Of a stretch of 64,000 nt of DNA, positions 59,941-64,000 are shown in pieces. This stretch comes from Puffinus mauretanicus (Eukaryota; Chordata; Aves; Procellariiformes; Procellariidae). The stretch covers positions 62,001 to 126,000 of the forward strand of contig JAJKFH010003870.1 of NCBI GenBank assembly GCA_023333565.1. The letters run 5' to 3'. The position numbers and the translations under genes are program-made. Below the pieces are notes generated by a model. The model was not told the origin of the DNA. It was given only the letters and a program-made list of their open reading frames with translations, and ran no database searches. Positions within the stretch are counted from its first letter, which is position 1, and the number at the start of each line of letters is the position of its first letter.

Positions 59941-62794
59941 TTTTAAATAATTTTTTGGGCGTTCGTGCTTGCAGGTCAGCCCTAGCGGTAACCCCCTTCT
60001 GCAGGAGGTCTTGGAGGGCAAGGGGCAGGTTGGCTCCTTCCTCCTCTGCTTTCCAGGCCAGGCTGGGACAGCGGAGCCAGTGTGCCCTCCGCCGCTGGGG
60101 CTTTGCTCGCCAAGTTCACACAGGATCCAAGGGCCACCGGCCACAAACTGCCTGAGGAGCAGAGGCACCAGGCAAAGCACACGATGCCGCCCGTGGTGAC
60201 AGGCCGTGTCATCGGTTTCCATCGGTTCTCAATACCTTCCTTTGGGAAGGATTTTTGCTTACAATTAAGCTTGGTCTTACAAACAGGGGACTGTTTCACC
60301 GCTTCCCTTTGGTCATATTGTTTGCTTGCTGAGGAGCGGTATGGCTGTCAGGTTTAATTTTGGGTCTACGTGAACTTGTTTAGATTTGCCTGCCTCCTGG
60401 TGGCTAACGCCAAATATCTGAAGGCATTTTCTCTTTTTTTTACTGCGAGAGAGAGGGTATATTTTAAGTAAGGGTTTAAAACTGCTTGGCGTTAGTGGGC
60501 CTACAAACCCCATCCTCCTCTGTCGGAGCATTTCGGCAGCCTTAGTTGTTTTCCAGCACATCAGCATACTATTGGCACGTTCAGTAGCATCAGTATTTTT
60601 TGCGTTAGCAATGTAGTGCTGCGCAACCTTTTACCGACTGTGGTCTTTAGCCAGGTGATACACGCCGGCCGGTCTTTGGGGTAAAACATGAGCTGCTCAC
60701 GTGGACTCCTCCGGCCGGGACACCCACGTCCCTGCTGCCCCAGGCAGGTGCGCACGCAGGAGCCCGCAGCTCCGATGTTTCTTCTGTGTACTTTGCAGGG
60801 AGATAAGAGTCTCAGCCTTTTTGGATAGACCAGGCATGAAGCAGGCTGGAAGGTGGTGGCTGCATGGTCACAGGCTCTTCTCTGCATTTCTGGGTCTCTC
60901 TCCCTGCCATGCCAATTTTGTCCTGGCACCCCGCACATGGCCCACTGGAATTACAGACTCAAAAAGCCAGAGCACGAGTCTCCACGTTACAGTAGCTCCT
61001 GGAGTGGTTGATGATTTTACCTTTGTTATAGAAATTTCCATTCCACAGAAGAGCCAAGTAGGAAAACAGCTTTCGAGTCATTCGCCTTTCAGTTACCGAG
61101 CAGTCAAGGAAAGCGCTACATTCCTCCAGAAATTCATCGCGTGTTGCAAACAGCAGCTGAATTGCATCATGGCCCAGTCAGGTGTGGTCAGGCTCCTCCG
61201 CCCATTTTAAAAACAGGAAAAAGAGAGGTGGTTCAGGTACCATATGTGGACACTGAGGGTGTAAAGAAAGGAGTCCAAACTTACTGTACACACACTAACA
61301 AGAATAACTAAAAGACAGCAGCCTCAGCAGGTCCGATGCCTTTGTCTTGACAGACAAAAGGCGTGTTTTTCATTTTTGTTAAGCTTAATATGATTGAACT
61401 AACACGATTGAAAATGCTCCCTTCATCGCTTCTGAGACGAGCTCCTGTCTGTGGCTGCCGTCACAGCGTTGGAACCTGCGAGGGCCATCGGCAGCATGTC
61501 CTTCATCGCGCTGTCTGAGACTGAGCTTGAGGGTATGCTCTGCCATACCTGACAGAGGAGGTGTGACATTTTGATGATAGCATTGTACCACGCAAGCAAT
61601 ATTTGGGCTGTTTTTTCAATTAGCCTCCAGTCCAGCTCAGAGCACACGGGAGGAAGAAAAAAAGAAAAAGCTAATGGTGAGCTGCAGGAGGACCAGGCTG
61701 GAGGTGAAGCACCCTACCAGTCTCCTTGGGGAAAAAAAAGTCCTTAGACATTTAACAATTTTGGAGACTTCACCCTTGACTTATTTTATAGGGGGAAACC
61801 CAGGCCTTGAAGCTCCAGTGGTAGAGCAGGACCTTTTAGCGGGTGCTCTGCAGTGGTGGCTGCAAGGAGAAAAGAGGGTTGGTGGGGCTGGCAGATGCTC
61901 CAGCAGGTTTTTACTTGATACCTGGGCAGCACAGTGTTCAAACCTAGATTCAGAGTGGTCCAGCACACCTTGAGCACTGTCTTCAGGTAAGGAGCTATTA
62001 CAGAGAGGGACTTCAGAGTATGGGTCTAAGTATTTTATGGTCTCTTTTCATGGCAGAGTAGCAGTATTAACCTCTGCTGCTGTATCTGCAAAGCCAGGCT
62101 CTCTGCAGTCGCCTTTTCCGATAGGGGATTTTTGCCTTAAATACAGAACTTGATAAAAATAATGATTCATCTGCTGTTCTCACATCTAAAAACAGTTGTT
62201 CACCAAATAGTTTAATGTCTGAGCCTTTAAAAAAAAAAGGAATAACTTAGACACTTTATAGGTTTTTTTAGCTTTAGCCTCAAAGATGGCGAGCAGGGTA
62301 TTCGACTTGAAGAGAAAAACACATGTGCGCTAAGGGAGTTGTGGAGTTTGGGGTTTTTTTCCAAGTTGTGCTTGGCTTTTGTGGGCTCCAGCCCCGTGCT
62401 CCCCCAGCCACGCTTCCCAGGTGCATGTGTACTGCAGGGCTCACAAGGAGCGAAGGTTGCAGTGTCCTTCAGAAAATCCAGCTTTCCAAAGGCATGAAAT
62501 AAAGACTTTGCAACTGAGCTGTGGAGTTTTTAAGGGGAATTCTTTGGGGATGGAAACAAATAGCTCATCATAGCGTTTCACAGGATTTAGCGAAAGGCAG
62601 TGCTGCTGCAAGGGACGGTTTGGATTTTTTTTTTTAAATAATGGCATGGGGAATTTCTTTTTCCTTTTGTCTCATAGCGAGTAGAGCGCCTATGACTGAC
62701 TTCTGAACCAAATACATTCCTTTTAGAAATTGGAACTGGTGTTGTACTGTGATTTGACCCACTGATGAATTAATGAAACGCTTAAGCACTACAA
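59941..62794. other. Non-coding stretch, no gene seen
   Basis: GC-richer at 59955-60220 and 60660-60770. The 169-codon + strand frame at 60701-61210 and the two overlapping - strand frames at 61385-61647 have no recognisable domains. No tandem repeats. Confidence 0.5.
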
Positions 62795-62890
62795 GTTTTA
62801 AATAACTCGCCCAGTCCCACAGGAGATTCAGAGCAGACCCGGGACTGGAGCCCACGTCTCTCACTGCTGGGGCAGGCTTCTCCAGGGACT
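62795..62890 (-). mobile_element. MIR-family SINE remnant, antisense
   Basis: taaataactcgcccagtccc, acaggagattcagagcagac, ccgggactggagcccacgtc and tctcactgctgg follow the reverse complement of the MIR core (taagtgacttgcccaaggtc, acacagcgagtcagtggcag, agctgggattagaacccagg, tctcctgact). The attatcccc block is missing, so this is the complementary half to the copy at 56945. Confidence 0.68.
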
Positions 62891-64000
62891 GATTAGGGCA
62901 TGAAGTCCCTGGCAACTCCTCATCACCATCTATCTGGGAGAAGCTGCGGCTGAAGTGAGCCTTCCTGCAGGAAGGGAGTCTGAATATTTTGGTTAATTAC
63001 TTTTTTTTCCCATGGTCCATTTTTTTTTCCCCATTTCCATTTTTTAAAATTGTTTGGATTTCCAATGGGCTAAAAAGGCCCAGGATGCGCGTGCCTAGAT
63101 GCTTCTGTAGGACTTGCTCTGTGTTCTCTGGAAATGATGGAGCAAATTCCAAAGTGTGGTGCCAAGAGGATCATTTGCAAGGGAATGAATTTGCTGTAAG
63201 CTGTAGTTTTGCCGTGGGTAAACAGGCACGCTCGTAGGGGTTTAAAATACTCAAAGGGTCTTGCACAGCTCCGGAGATGCAGAGGAAAAATGAGTTTAAA
63301 ATTGCAAGCTCACTGACACTTTGGGGGAAGGCTGCTGCAGCAAGACATTGTTTAAGGGCTCTGTTTTCAGCATGCTCCTGAAAATGTGCTCTCGGAAACA
63401 GGGATTTGTGTCTAAATGGGAATCCAGACATACAAAACACTTCATTTATTCATGTAAATGTCTGCATAAAAATGCAAATGTGGTACCTATGGCTATTGCC
63501 TCCATATTGGGCTACAGTATAGCATATAAAAGGCATACTAATGAGTTTTCAGCAAATTTTCTGAAAATACTTGAACAGTCATGGGTTCTGATGTATCAAG
63601 TTACCTTTTAAAGTCATTTAAAGAAATAGATACTTGGTTTTGCATCCCAGTGGCTCAGCTTCTTCACAACTTTGAAAATACTTCCCATTTAAAAGAAATC
63701 TGAATCTAGAGATCAGCTTTATTTCTAATTCTGCTGCTTTTTAACTTCAGTGTGGGGTATATTTCCTAGATGCTTGCAACCTCAGCTTATGCATTTATTT
63801 ACTTAATTCAGGGTTTTGTAATTTTTTGAAAAGCATGTTTTGATCTCCAGACAGATGCAATGCAGCTGAATCCAAAACACGATATTTAAAAAGGATGGCG
63901 GCACAGAGGAAAGAAGCCGCCAGTGCCTGGCAGAAATGGCAGTAGGCAGCAACATTGAGCTTACCAAGGAGTCAATTTAAAACTGGTGATTAATTTTAAT
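62891..64000. other. Non-coding stretch to window end
   Basis: T-rich segments at 62999-63050. Otherwise A/T-rich unique DNA. No gene or repeat recognised. Confidence 0.5.

Noticed and set aside
60701..61210. 169-codon open frame on the + strand
   Set aside because: Starts in a GC-rich patch and changes composition half way; no family feature seen.
61385..61647. Two overlapping antisense frames that look mildly protein-like
   Set aside because: No known family, non-ATG start for one, and stops close in both frames.
1..64000. CRISPR arrays, operons, bacterial mobile elements, rRNA and tRNA genes
   Set aside because: None seen. CR1, MIR and LTR remnants show vertebrate nuclear DNA, so prokaryotic systems are not expected.

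Overview
This window reads as non-coding nuclear DNA of a bird. Four things point that way: two 3' ends of CR1 LINEs (the gattctatg-type terminal repeat plus the adjoining ggttggactcgatgatctt segment), a solo long terminal repeat of a family I know from many bird genomes, several badly decayed MIR-type SINEs of amniote age, and a low overall load of mobile DNA. The LTR family is, as far as I recall, common in Neoaves. That makes a neoavian more likely than a chicken-like bird, but the species cannot be fixed from the sequence.

I find no protein-coding gene, rRNA, tRNA or other RNA gene that I can defend. The open frames are what chance gives in 64 kb read in six frames. None carries a family motif, and many depend on a non-ATG start. 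The window could be a gene desert or the interior of a very long intron; nothing I can see decides between them.

Layout. 1-640 is plain A/T-rich DNA. 640-1625 is GC-rich with many CpGs. 1626-23690 is mostly featureless, with a short Z-DNA-type tract (3325), a CR1 end (3601), a decayed reading frame (5479-5703), a second, antisense CR1 end (7328), a poly-T cluster (8701-8906) and a MIR (17435). 23690-24460 is the densest CpG-rich block and is followed directly by a 12-bp minisatellite. 27901-28475 is the solo LTR, with two sense MIRs nearby (28921 and 30375). 35831 has a GTTT microsatellite, 38296-38347 a TAATTA-rich inverted repeat, and 39566-39769 a 42-bp minisatellite. The right third holds several old repeat fragments (39815, 40901, 44656, 48094, 56945, 62795), a G-quadruplex candidate (46600), regulatory-looking A/T blocks with conserved-type motifs (50855, 52802, 59700) and a GC-rich patch with a NotI site (59520-59690).

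No genes here act together as a system. The best leads are regulatory or structural: the two CpG-rich blocks without a visible gene, the homeodomain-motif hairpin, the nested palindrome near 52.8 kb, and a set of short fragments that look like one very old amniote repeat family. I could not run alignments, so repeat names and boundaries come from memory of consensus sequences and are approximate.
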